Part shown: positions 16,935 to 24,707 of the stretch, piece by piece
Layout of the letters: each line of letters starts with the position of its first letter
Numbering within the stretch: the first letter of the stretch is position 1
Source: DATJLY01 sp035604615
GTDB lineage: Bacteria > Pseudomonadota > Alphaproteobacteria > ATCC43930 > CGMCC-115725
NCBI GenBank assembly: GCA_035604615.1
Contig: DATNID010000043.1
Coordinates: forward strand, 1-64,000
Direction: 5' to 3'
DNA length: 64,000 bases
The notes under the pieces: model-generated
Database searches by the model: none
Seen by the model: the letters and a program-made list of their open reading frames with translations, nothing else
Told to the model about the DNA's origin: nothing
Translations under genes and position numbers: made by a program

Positions 16935-17651
16935 TCAGTCGCGCCGCTGGCCCATGAACTGCATCATGATGACAAACAGGTTGATGAAGTCGAGATAGAG
17001 CGCGAGCGCGCCCATGATCGCCTTCTTGCCGGCGACCACGTCGGCGTCGCCTTCCCAGTACATTTCCTTGATGCGCTGAGTGTCCCAGGCCGTGAGGCCA
17101 ACGAAGATGACGACGCCGATCACCGAGATCGCGAACTGGATCGCGGTCGAGCCGATGAACAGGTTGACGAGCCCGGCGATAATGATGCCGATGAGCCCCA
17201 TGAGCAGGAACGAGCCGAAACGCGCGAGGTCGGTCCGCGTGGTGTAGCCATAGAGGCTCATGGTGAGGAAGGTCGCGGCGGTGATGAAGAACACGCGCGC
17301 GATGCTCGCCCCAGTATAGACGATGAAGATGTAGGAAAGCGACAGGCCGACAAGCGCCGCATAGGCCCAGAAAGTAAGCTGCGCCGCGCCGAGGCTCATG
17401 CTCTGGATGCGGAAGCTCAGGAGCAGCACCACCGCGAGCGGCGCGAATACCACGACCCAGTAGAACGCCGTGCCGACGATCGCCTGGTAGAAGCCGCTCT
17501 GCACGGCGAAGAAGGCGACCAGGCCGGTGATCGTCAACCCTCCGGCCATGTAGTTGTACACGCGCAACATATAGTCGCGCAGCCCGACATCGATGCCGAC
17601 TTGCGGCATCGTCGCGCGCGCGGTCCAACGGTTGCCCGAATCGTATGCCAT
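16935..17651 (-). CDS. Bax inhibitor-1 / YccA family membrane protein
   Basis: This 238-residue integral membrane protein has seven predicted hydrophobic segments after a short polar N-terminus (RDYMLRVYNYMAGGLTITGL begins TM1). The C-terminal LTAWDTQRIKEMYWEGD and LALYLDFINLFVIMMQFMG are diagnostic of the family. Members act as proton-sensitive calcium leak channels or regulators of membrane protein quality (YccA with FtsH). The ATG at 17651 is preceded by GAGGTCAGG. A clean terminator follows the gene, so it is probably monocistronic. Confidence 0.9.
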   Translation of the reverse strand: MAYDSGNRWTARATMPQVGIDVGLRDYMLRVYNYMAGGLTITGLVAFFAVQSGFYQAIVGTAFYWVVVFAPLAVVLLLSFRIQSMSLGAAQLTFWAYAALVGLSLSYIFIVYTGASIARVFFITAATFLTMSLYGYTTRTDLARFGSFLLMGLIGIIIAGLVNLFIGSTAIQFAISVIGVVIFVGLTAWDTQRIKEMYWEGDADVVAGKKAIMGALALYLDFINLFVIMMQFMGQRRD

Positions 17652-17733
17652 TGCCTGACCTCTTCCACCCCGAAGGGGGTTTCCGGGGAGCATATTGGCA
17701 CACTGGCCGATCAATTCAATGACGCCGTGGGCC

Positions 17734-20253
17734 CTATTCGTTCCTAAGATAGGGCCCCGCCTTGGCGCCCAGCGCGCGCCAGGTCCCGGCATATCCGGCG
17801 ACCAGAGTGACCAGGGTGGCCGCGAGCACCGTTGCCGCCACTACGCCCGGCAGGAAGCTCCATGGCGCGTGCATGACCCGCGTCATCAGCAGCCAGGCGG
17901 CGAGCGTGCCGATGGCGGCGGCGAGCCCCGCGGCTGCCAGCCCCATGAGTCCGTACTCGATAAGGAAGGACAAGGTGACGTCGCGGCGCGTCGCCCCCAG
18001 CACCTTGAGCACGATGGCATCGTAGACGCGGCGGCGATGGCCGGCCGCGATCGCACCCGCCAGCACCAGCGCCCCCGCCGCCAGCGCCACCGCCGCCACC
18101 GCGGTGACCGCCGCGCCGATCGCCCTGACCATGTCGCCCAGCGCCTGCAGCGCATCCTTGACCGCGATCGCCGAGACGTTGGGAAAGCGGTCGATGACGG
18201 CGCGCTCGAGCGCGGCCTCGTTCTCGGGCGCGGTGCGCGCGGTTGCGATGTTGGTCTGCGGCGCGCCGTCGAGCGCCCCCGGCGACAGCACGATCGCGAA
18301 ATTGATGCCGAGCGAGGTCCAGTCGATCTCTCGCAGATTGGTGATCCGCGCCGTGAGCTCGCGCCCGAGGACATTGACCGTGAGCGTGTCGCCGAGCGCG
18401 AGCCCCATGCCGCGGGCGAGATCGGCATCGAAGGACAAGAGCGGCTCGCCATGATAATCCGTCGGCCACCACGCGCCGGCGACGACGCGCGAGCCGCGCG
18501 GTGGGGCCGCGGCGTAGGTGAGGCCGCGCTCGCCCTGGATCGCCCAGCGGGCGTCGAACGCGACGCGTGCCTTGTCGACCGGCACGCCGTTGATGCGCGT
18601 GATGCGGCCCCGGAGGCTCGGCACGCGGCCCTCCTCGACCACGCCCGGCATCCCCTGGAGCAGCGCGTCGAACGCGGCCACCTGATCGGGCTGGATGTCG
18701 ATGAAGAAGAACGACGGCGCCCGCTCGGGGAGGCGCATGTCGATCTCCTCGGCGACATTGCCCTCGACCAGCGCGATCGCCACCAGCACCGCGAGCCCGA
18801 GCCCGAGCGACGCGACCACGGCAGCGGTCGGCGCGCCCGGGCGATAAAGATTTGCGAGCGCGAGGCGGAGGCTCGGATAGCGCGGCCGCCCGCCGCGCCG
18901 CGCTGCCCACACCAGCGCCATGGCGGCCAGCCGGAACACCAGCATCGCCGCTACCGTGCCCAGCACCGCCCACGACGCCGTGGCGCGGTCGGGCGCGGTG
19001 ACGATGGCGAGCGCGGCGAGAAGTACGCAGAATGCTACGACTGCGGCGATCGTCATTTTCGGCGGCCGGCCAAGGAGCGGCTCGACCTTGGCGCGGAAGA
19101 GGCTGGCGGGCGCGACTTCCGCGGCCGCGCCCAGGGGCCACAGCGCGAAGGCGAGCGTAGTGAGGAGGCCGAAGAGGGCGGCCTCGAAGAGCGGCGCGGG
19201 ATAGAGCGCGAGCCGCGCCGTCACCGGCAGCGCCGCCGGCAGCAGCGGCACCGCGACATAGGGCGCGGCCGCGCCAGCGACCAAGCCCAGCGCGATGCCG
19301 CAGCCGGCGAGGGCGAGGATTTCGGCGAGGTATGTCTCGAACACCTCGCGGCGCGACGCGCCCAGGCATTTGAGCGTGGCGATCGTCTCGGTCTTGCCGG
19401 CGAGATAGCTCGAGATGGCGTTGCCGACGCCGACGCCGCCGACCACCAGCGCGGCCAGGCCGACGAGCGCCATGAACACGGTCATCTGGTCGAGCAGCGT
19501 CTGCAGGCTCGGCGCCGCGTTGTTGAACTGGCGGATGCGCCAGCCGGCGTCGGGAAAGCGGGTCCTTGCGCCGGCAACCATCGCGGCGGCGTCACCGCCC
19601 GGCGCCAGCTTCACGCGGTAGCTGTGATTGACGAGGACGCCCGGCTGGTCGAGGCCGGTGGCGGCGAGCGCGCCTGACGCCATCATCACGCGCGGCCCGA
19701 TCTCGATGAGGCCGCTGATGCCGTCGGGCTCGTGGACCAGGCCGCCGCGCACCGCGAGCGTCGCGTCGCCGATGCGGATGGCGTCGCCGGGCTTGATGCG
19801 CAGGCGGTCCATCAGGGCGGGCGCGACCACCACGCCCCATTGCCCGTCGCGCTTCGCCAAGGCGTCGGCGAGCGCGGCAGCCGGCGCGAGCGTGACCGAC
19901 CCGTAGAGCGGATAGGCCTCATCGACCGATTTGATCTCGATCAGGCTGCGGTTCTGGCCGTCCGATGTGCGCGCCATGCCGCGGAGCTGCGCCACGTGCG
20001 AGACCTGGCCGGCCGCTTCGAGATAGCCCAGCTCGTCCGTGGTGGCGGTGCGCAAGACCAGCGTGAACTCGACATCGCCGCCCATCAGCGCGCGCGAATC
20101 GGCCTTCAAGCCCGCCTCGATCGCGGCGCCGAGCGAGCCGACCCCGGCGATCACCGCGACGCCGAGCGCCAGGCACAGCATGAAGATGCGGAACCCCGCG
20201 ATGCCGCCGCGCAACTCGCGCATGGCGAGGCGGAGGGGAAGCGGAAAAATCAT
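17734..20253 (-). CDS. ABC transporter permease, FtsX-like (YbbP family)
   Basis: This 839-residue permease has an N-terminal TM segment (about 17-38), a periplasmic domain, a first FtsX-type domain with TM segments around 255-400, a second TM pair, another periplasmic domain and a final FtsX domain with three TM segments (LKVLGATRRDV to the C-terminus). This double-FtsX layout is that of YbbP. Its ATG overlaps the stop of the ATPase gene at 20250 (ATGA). With the YbbA-like ATPase and the divergent tesA gene it reproduces the tesA / ybbA-ybbP arrangement of E. coli. The transported substrate is unknown, likely a lipid-linked or envelope molecule. Confidence 0.88.
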   Translation of the reverse strand: MIFPLPLRLAMRELRGGIAGFRIFMLCLALGVAVIAGVGSLGAAIEAGLKADSRALMGGDVEFTLVLRTATTDELGYLEAAGQVSHVAQLRGMARTSDGQNRSLIEIKSVDEAYPLYGSVTLAPAAALADALAKRDGQWGVVVAPALMDRLRIKPGDAIRIGDATLAVRGGLVHEPDGISGLIEIGPRVMMASGALAATGLDQPGVLVNHSYRVKLAPGGDAAAMVAGARTRFPDAGWRIRQFNNAAPSLQTLLDQMTVFMALVGLAALVVGGVGVGNAISSYLAGKTETIATLKCLGASRREVFETYLAEILALAGCGIALGLVAGAAAPYVAVPLLPAALPVTARLALYPAPLFEAALFGLLTTLAFALWPLGAAAEVAPASLFRAKVEPLLGRPPKMTIAAVVAFCVLLAALAIVTAPDRATASWAVLGTVAAMLVFRLAAMALVWAARRGGRPRYPSLRLALANLYRPGAPTAAVVASLGLGLAVLVAIALVEGNVAEEIDMRLPERAPSFFFIDIQPDQVAAFDALLQGMPGVVEEGRVPSLRGRITRINGVPVDKARVAFDARWAIQGERGLTYAAAPPRGSRVVAGAWWPTDYHGEPLLSFDADLARGMGLALGDTLTVNVLGRELTARITNLREIDWTSLGINFAIVLSPGALDGAPQTNIATARTAPENEAALERAVIDRFPNVSAIAVKDALQALGDMVRAIGAAVTAVAAVALAAGALVLAGAIAAGHRRRVYDAIVLKVLGATRRDVTLSFLIEYGLMGLAAAGLAAAIGTLAAWLLMTRVMHAPWSFLPGVVAATVLAATLVTLVAGYAGTWRALGAKAGPYLRNE

Positions 20254-20969
20254 GGCGCCCCGGCGAGCGCGGCCGGGACCGAAGCGTCGCCGGCGATGCG
20301 CCCGTCGGCCAATCCCACGATGCGGCCGCAGCGGCGCGCCAGCTCGTGATCGTGGGTGATGAGGAGGAGCGCGGTGCCGCGCTCGGCGCGGAGCCGGAAC
20401 AGCAGATCCATGACGATGCGGCCGGTGGCGCCGTCGAGATTGCCGGTCGGCTCGTCGGCCAGCAGCAGCTTCGGCCGGGCGACGAAGGCGCGGGCGATGG
20501 CGACGCGCTGCTGCTCGCCACCCGATAACTGCGATGGATAATGGAGCACGCGCGCGCCGAGCCCGATCGCGTCCAGTACGCTGCGCGCCTGGGCGAACGC
20601 ATCGCCGCGCCCGGCCAGCTCGAGCGGGATGGCGACGTTCTCGAGCGCCGTCATGGTCGGCAAGAGATGGAAGGACTGAAAGACGATGCCGATCGTGTCG
20701 CGCCGGAAGCGCGCGAGCGCGTCCTCGCCGAGCGCGCCCAAATCCGCGCCGGCGATGACGACGCGGCCCGCGCTCGGCCGCTCGAGCCCGCCCAGCACCA
20801 TCATCAAGGTCGATTTGCCCGACCCCGACGGGCCGACCAGCCCGACCGATTCGCCGGCCTCGATCGTAAGCGAGACGCCGCGCAGCACATTGACGGGTCC
20901 CGCCGCGCTCCCCAGTGTAAGGTGCACGTCGTCGACGCGGACGAGCGGATCGGTTGGGGCGGCGGACAT
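20250..20969 (-). CDS. ABC transporter ATP-binding protein (YbbA/LolD-like)
   Basis: This 239-residue ATPase has Walker A GPSGSGKS (46-53), the signature LSGGEQQRVAIARAF (about 151-165), Walker B LLLADEPTGNLD and the H-loop LLITHDHEL. It belongs to the MacB/LolD-type ATPases that drive FtsX-fold permeases from the inner face without transporting across the bilayer. It pairs with the overlapping permease gene. The ATG at 20969 gives the normal family N-terminus; the longer open frame overlaps tesA. The two divergent genes are separated by only 49 bp, which must hold both promoters. Confidence 0.9.
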   Translation of the reverse strand: MSAAPTDPLVRVDDVHLTLGSAAGPVNVLRGVSLTIEAGESVGLVGPSGSGKSTLMMVLGGLERPSAGRVVIAGADLGALGEDALARFRRDTIGIVFQSFHLLPTMTALENVAIPLELAGRGDAFAQARSVLDAIGLGARVLHYPSQLSGGEQQRVAIARAFVARPKLLLADEPTGNLDGATGRIVMDLLFRLRAERGTALLLITHDHELARRCGRIVGLADGRIAGDASVPAALAGAP

Positions 20970-21018
20970 GGTTTCTCTTTGCCGGCGATGGTGCACGGGC
21001 GGATATGATGGCGGGGTC

Positions 21019-21666
21019 ATGCTTGTCAACTGCATCGTCGTCGCGATGGTCGTGATTTCGCTCTCTTCATCCGCGTCGGCCGAGCCCGCGCGCATCCTCG
21101 CCTTGGGCGACAGCATCACCGCTGGCTATGGGCTTGCGCCGCAGGAAGCGCTGCCGGTGAAGCTCGAGGCGCGGCTCGCGGCGGACGGCTTCGACGCCCA
21201 AGTCATCAATGCCGGCGTCTCGGGCGACACCACGGCTGGCGGGCTCTCGCGCCTCGCCTGGGCCCTGGGCGACAAGCCGCTTCCGGGCTATGCCATGGTC
21301 GAGCTCGGCGCCAACGACATGCTGCGCGGCCTCGATCCCAAGGAGGCCGAGGCCAATCTCGACCAGATCCTGTCGCGGCTCACGGACGCTGGGGTGAAGA
21401 CGCTGCTGGTCGGCATGCGCGCGCCCGGCAATTGGGGCCGCGACTACCAGGAAGCGTTCGACGCGATCTATCCCAAGCTCGCCGACAAGTATCGCGTGCC
21501 GCTCTATCCGTTCCTGCTCGACGGCGTGGCGCTCGACCCGAAGCTCAACCAGGGCGACGGACTCCATCCCAACGCGGACGGCGTCATGGTGATCGTCGGC
21601 CGCCTCGCGCCGATGGTGGAGAGCCTGCTGCAGGGCGCGCATAGCAAGGCCGTAAACAAGGACTGA
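21019..21666 (+). CDS. tesA: Multifunctional acyl-CoA thioesterase / arylesterase, SGNH family
   Basis: This 215-residue exported lipase-like hydrolase has a signal peptide at residues 1-22 and catalytic Ser32 in LALGDSITAGYG. The oxyanion residues lie in NAGVSGDT and GAND (Asn98), and the Asp/His pair is in GDGLHPNADG. This is the TesA/arylesterase subgroup that cleaves short esters and acyl thioesters in the periplasm. It is divergent from ybbA and 4 bp before thpR, matching the conserved tesA-ybbAP neighbourhood. Confidence 0.9.
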   Translation: MLVNCIVVAMVVISLSSSASAEPARILALGDSITAGYGLAPQEALPVKLEARLAADGFDAQVINAGVSGDTTAGGLSRLAWALGDKPLPGYAMVELGANDMLRGLDPKEAEANLDQILSRLTDAGVKTLLVGMRAPGNWGRDYQEAFDAIYPKLADKYRVPLYPFLLDGVALDPKLNQGDGLHPNADGVMVIVGRLAPMVESLLQGAHSKAVNKD

Positions 21667-21670
21667 CGCG

Positions 21671-22195
21671 GTGCTGCGGCTGTTCGTCGCCATCGACCTT
21701 CCGCCCGAACTGAAGCTCGCGGTGTCGCTCCTGTGCTCGGGTGTGCCGAGCGCGCGCTGGGTCGATGCCGGAAACCTGCACGTCACCCTGCGCTTCATCG
21801 GCGAGGTCGACGACGGCGCGGCGAGCGACATCGACGAGGCTCTGGCGCGGATCGACGCGCCGCGCTTTTCGCTCACGCTCGCCAGCGTCGGACATTTCGG
21901 CACGCGAATGCTGTGGGTCGGGGTCGAGCGCCAGCCCGCGCTGTTCCATCTTTACGAGAAAATCGAGAGCGCGATCGTGCGATTGGGCTTCGAGCCAGAG
22001 GGTCGGCGCTTTGCGCCGCACGTGACCCTGGCGCGCCTCAAAGGCCAGGCCGACGCGCGGGTGCAGGGCTTTCTCGCGGAGCACGCCCTCTTCCGCGCCG
22101 CACCCTTCCCAGTCAACCATTTCAGCCTGGTGGCGAGCTATCTCACCAAGAGCGGCGCGATCTACGAGGACCAGGCGGATTATGGGTTGAGGTGA
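21671..22195 (+). CDS. thpR: RNA 2',3'-cyclic phosphodiesterase (LigT-like)
   Basis: This 174-residue 2H phosphoesterase carries the two HxTx motifs that form the active site: His37-Val-Thr39-Leu in NLHVTLRFIG and the second in APHVTLARLKG near 117. Members hydrolyse 2',3'-cyclic phosphates on RNA ends. The GTG start at 21671 gives the conserved LRLFVAIDLP opening. It is 4 bp after tesA, so likely cotranscribed. A family of interspersed inverted repeats follows the gene. Confidence 0.88.
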   Translation: MLRLFVAIDLPPELKLAVSLLCSGVPSARWVDAGNLHVTLRFIGEVDDGAASDIDEALARIDAPRFSLTLASVGHFGTRMLWVGVERQPALFHLYEKIESAIVRLGFEPEGRRFAPHVTLARLKGQADARVQGFLAEHALFRAAPFPVNHFSLVASYLTKSGAIYEDQADYGLR

Positions 22196-22228
22196 GGCGG
22201 CAAAAGCGCCGCGCCGCTGCCTGAAGAA

Positions 22229-22301
22229 GATTGCTTCGCTACGCTCGCAATGACGCATCGAATTGTCATTGCGAGGAGGCCGTCAGGCCGACGAAGCAAT
22301 C
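22229..22301. repeat. Intergenic inverted repeat (GATTGCTTCG / CGAAGCAATC type)
   Basis: GATTGCTTCG (22229-22238) and CTCGCAATGAC (22243-22253) are mirrored by GTCATTGCGAG (22265-22275) and CGAAGCAATC (22292-22301). The right arm carries an extra GC-rich piece. This 'gattgcttcg...cgcaatgac' unit is a familiar dispersed repeat in alphaproteobacterial genomes. It lies between thpR and the convergent NTF2-like gene and could fold in either transcript as a bidirectional terminator. Confidence 0.75.
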
Positions 22302-22312
22302 TCCCTGACGGC

Positions 22313-22924
22313 TCACCCTCCCGCGAGCCACGCCTCGGCTTCGGTGCGGAGTTTCTTTTCGCTGTCGGCGCCCCCGATGTCGATGTCGGGCGGGACCTTG
22401 CGGCCCTTCTTCTCGCTGCGCCAGCGCATCAAGCCGGTCGCGGCGTCGCGCCCAGTGAGGCGCACGCCGTCGAAGAACGCGGCCGGCACCGAGCCCGGGA
22501 TCACCGGATCGAGCCGGTCCTTGTCGTAGATCGGGTTCATGCGCAGGATCCGCCACTGGCGGTCACGCCGCTCGATGCGGTCGTACATGCGCAGATAGAT
22601 CGTGAAATCGAACAGATGGCCGTCGAAACGGTCGCGGCCCAGCACCATCGTGTCCATCTCGAGGATGGCGCGGTTGCCTTTGACCGAGACGCGCGAGTTG
22701 CCGAACCAGTGCTGGCTGCTTTCCTCGGGCTTGCGCTCCTTCGCCATGGCGATGGTGCGCTCCATGAAGGTCGAGGCCGGTCCCGAAAACCACGAGACGC
22801 ACACGGTGGCGTCGGGGTGGAAGCACGCGCGCATCGTCTCCCATTCGCCGTGATCGCGCGCGAAGGCCCAGGTCTGGCGGACGCGGCGCACCTCGTATTC
22901 GGCGAGCATTTGTTCGATGTCCAT
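22313..22924 (-). CDS. Nuclear-transport-factor-2-like (SnoaL-type) protein
   Basis: This 203-residue cytoplasmic protein has an NTF2-like/SnoaL_4 cone fold over about residues 8-150. The helix YEVRRVRQTWAFARDHGEWE is followed by CFHPDATVCVSWFSG and the beta strands with WRILRMNPIYDKDRLDPV. The family includes enzymes such as dehydratases and dioxygenase small subunits as well as many of unknown function. The C-terminal 50 residues (RSEKKGRKVPPDIDIGG and onward) are an added tail. The ATG at 22924 follows AGGAGG. It is divergent from the luciferase-like gene at 23008, suggesting joint regulation. Confidence 0.72.
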   Translation of the reverse strand: MDIEQMLAEYEVRRVRQTWAFARDHGEWETMRACFHPDATVCVSWFSGPASTFMERTIAMAKERKPEESSQHWFGNSRVSVKGNRAILEMDTMVLGRDRFDGHLFDFTIYLRMYDRIERRDRQWRILRMNPIYDKDRLDPVIPGSVPAAFFDGVRLTGRDAATGLMRWRSEKKGRKVPPDIDIGGADSEKKLRTEAEAWLAGG

Positions 22925-23007
22925 CGTGTCCTCCTGCGGCGCCTTCATGCTAGGCTCGATGCTAGAGAAGCGCCGCTGGTGCGGCAACCGGCGCGGGAGG
23001 ACGGGGC

Positions 23008-24057
23008 ATGAAGTTCGGCATCTTCGACTACATCGACCGCCGCGACGAGCCCGCCGCCACGACATTCGACCAGCGCATGGCGCTGCTGCGCGCCGCCGAG
23101 GAGGCAGGATTCCACGGCTATCACCTGACCGAGCATCACGCATCGCCGCTGTCGCTCGCGCCCTCGCCCACGGTGTTCCTGGCCGCCGCGGCGCGCGAGA
23201 CCAAGCGCTTGCGGCTCGGCACGCTGCTTTATCTTCTGCCGCTCTACAATCCCGTGCGGCTGATCGAGGAGATGTGCATGCTCGATCATCTGAGCGGCGG
23301 GCGGCTCGATATCGGCGTCGGCACCGGCGTGTCGCCCTTCGAGTTCGCCGCGCTCGGCGCCGACTTCGCCACCGCGCGCGAACAATTCGAGGAGAATTTC
23401 GCGATCCTCTACCAGGGCCTGACCCAGGATCGCCTGACCTATCGCGGCCCGCACCACCGCATCGACGGCCTGACCATGGTGATGCGGCCGTTGCAGCGCC
23501 CGCTGCCGCAATTGTGGTACGGGCTGCGCAGCAACTATGGCCACGACCTCGCCGCGCGCTATGGCATGAATGTCGTGGCGCTGGGCTCGGACGAGCACAT
23601 CGCGGCGACGCACGCGCGCTTCCGCGCGGCATGGGACAAGAACGCGGAGGAGCGGCGGCGCCTGGGCTCGCCCAACGCCGAGCCGCTGATCGGCGCGATG
23701 CGCGCCGTCTTCGTCGCCGACACGGACGCGGAGGCCGAGCGCATCGCCGGTCCGGCGCACCAGCAATGGTTCGACAATCTGGTGTGGCTGTGGAAAGAGA
23801 ACGGCTCCTATCCGCCGATCGCCTTGTCGCCCGACTTCAAGGAGGCGACGGAGTCAGGCTCGCTGGTCGCCGGCTCGCCGGCGACGGTGCGGCGCAAGCT
23901 CTTGGCGCAGGCGCGGCGCATCGGCTTCAACTATCTGGTGCTGCATCTGGCGTTCGGATCGCTCGGCCACGCGCGCGAGATGCGCTCGCTGGCGCTCTTC
24001 CGCGATGAGGTGATGCCGGCGCTGGTGAATGAGGGCGCGAGGGTGGCCGCAAAGTAA
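23008..24057 (+). CDS. LLM-class flavin-dependent oxidoreductase
   Basis: This 349-residue luciferase-like monooxygenase (bacterial luciferase fold, FMN-dependent with a separate reductase) shows the motifs FDYIDRRDEP, HLTEHHASPLSLAPSP, the RLGTLLYLLPLYNPVRLIEE strand-helix and DHLSGGRLDIGVGTG. These place it in the group annotated as alkanal/limonene-type monooxygenases, and the oxidised substrate cannot be read. It starts 83 bp from the divergent NTF2-like gene and ends in a strong hairpin. Confidence 0.87.
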   Translation: MKFGIFDYIDRRDEPAATTFDQRMALLRAAEEAGFHGYHLTEHHASPLSLAPSPTVFLAAAARETKRLRLGTLLYLLPLYNPVRLIEEMCMLDHLSGGRLDIGVGTGVSPFEFAALGADFATAREQFEENFAILYQGLTQDRLTYRGPHHRIDGLTMVMRPLQRPLPQLWYGLRSNYGHDLAARYGMNVVALGSDEHIAATHARFRAAWDKNAEERRRLGSPNAEPLIGAMRAVFVADTDAEAERIAGPAHQQWFDNLVWLWKENGSYPPIALSPDFKEATESGSLVAGSPATVRRKLLAQARRIGFNYLVLHLAFGSLGHAREMRSLALFRDEVMPALVNEGARVAAK

Positions 24058-24099
24058 TCGCGGCCGGAGCGGTTGAGGGGGGACCGCCGCCGGCCGCGA
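24058..24099 (+). terminator. Strong stem-loop after the luciferase-like gene
   Basis: Directly after the TAA stop, TCGCGGCCGG (24058-24067) pairs with CCGGCCGCGA (24090-24099). Inside it GCGGT (24069-24073) pairs with ACCGC (24083-24087). This gives about 15 base pairs with small bulges. No long T-run follows, but the position between two convergent genes supports a terminator role. Confidence 0.6.
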
Positions 24100-24191
24100 T
24101 CTTCGCGCGCGATAACCAACTATAATGCCAGATGAAGACCGGGCGACCGGCCCGGGTGGTACACCACGGAAACGAGGCTAGCAGCGGCGGC

Positions 24192-24707
24192 TTAAGCAAC
24201 CGTAAAATCGCCGCGCGCGGCCGCAAGCCGGCGCCGCAGCAGCGAAATCTGCCGGTCCTCGGCCGGCTGATAGAACACGTCGAACTCGCGGAAGGCCTGG
24301 AGCCAGTCCTCGAACAGCGCGCGCTCGCTCACCGTGAAGGCATCGAAGCCGCAGCGCCGCATGAAGAGAAGCTGGTCGCGCAGCACGTCGCCCTCGGCGC
24401 GCAGCTCGCCGGTGAAGCGGAGCCGGCCCCGCAGCAGCCGCGCCTGCGAATAGGCTCTCCCGTCAGTGAAGCGCGGGAACGACAGCGCGATCAGCGCGAA
24501 GCGGTCGAGATCGTCGCCGAGCTTCGCCGCTGAGACATCGTTCGGCAGGCGCAGGCCGAGTTGCGCCGGAAGCAGCGCGAGCACGTCGCGCTCCTTGAGC
24601 CAGCGCGCGTAGGAGACGATGAGCCGCGGCGCCTCGGGTATGGGCTCGTCGTCGGAGAGCGCGTGCCACGGATCGGCGACGAAGCGCCCGCCCTTAATGA
24701 GCGGCAT
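24192..24707 (-). CDS. DUF934 family protein of the sulfite-reduction operon
   Basis: This 171-residue protein of the DUF934 family is usually encoded beside cysI in proteobacteria. Visible features are the N-terminal PLIKGGRFVADPW, IVSYARWL, RFALIALSFPRFTDGRAYSQARLLR and RRCGFDAF. The RGRLRFTGELRAEGDVLRDQLLFM stretch is family-typical. Its biochemical role is not established; a link to sulfite reductase is inferred from constant neighbourhood. The start overlaps the cysI stop by 14 bp, indicating coupling. Many relatives have cysH next; here the next gene is convergent and unrelated. Confidence 0.85.
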   Translation of the reverse strand: MPLIKGGRFVADPWHALSDDEPIPEAPRLIVSYARWLKERDVLALLPAQLGLRLPNDVSAAKLGDDLDRFALIALSFPRFTDGRAYSQARLLRGRLRFTGELRAEGDVLRDQLLFMRRCGFDAFTVSERALFEDWLQAFREFDVFYQPAEDRQISLLRRRLAAARGDFTVA

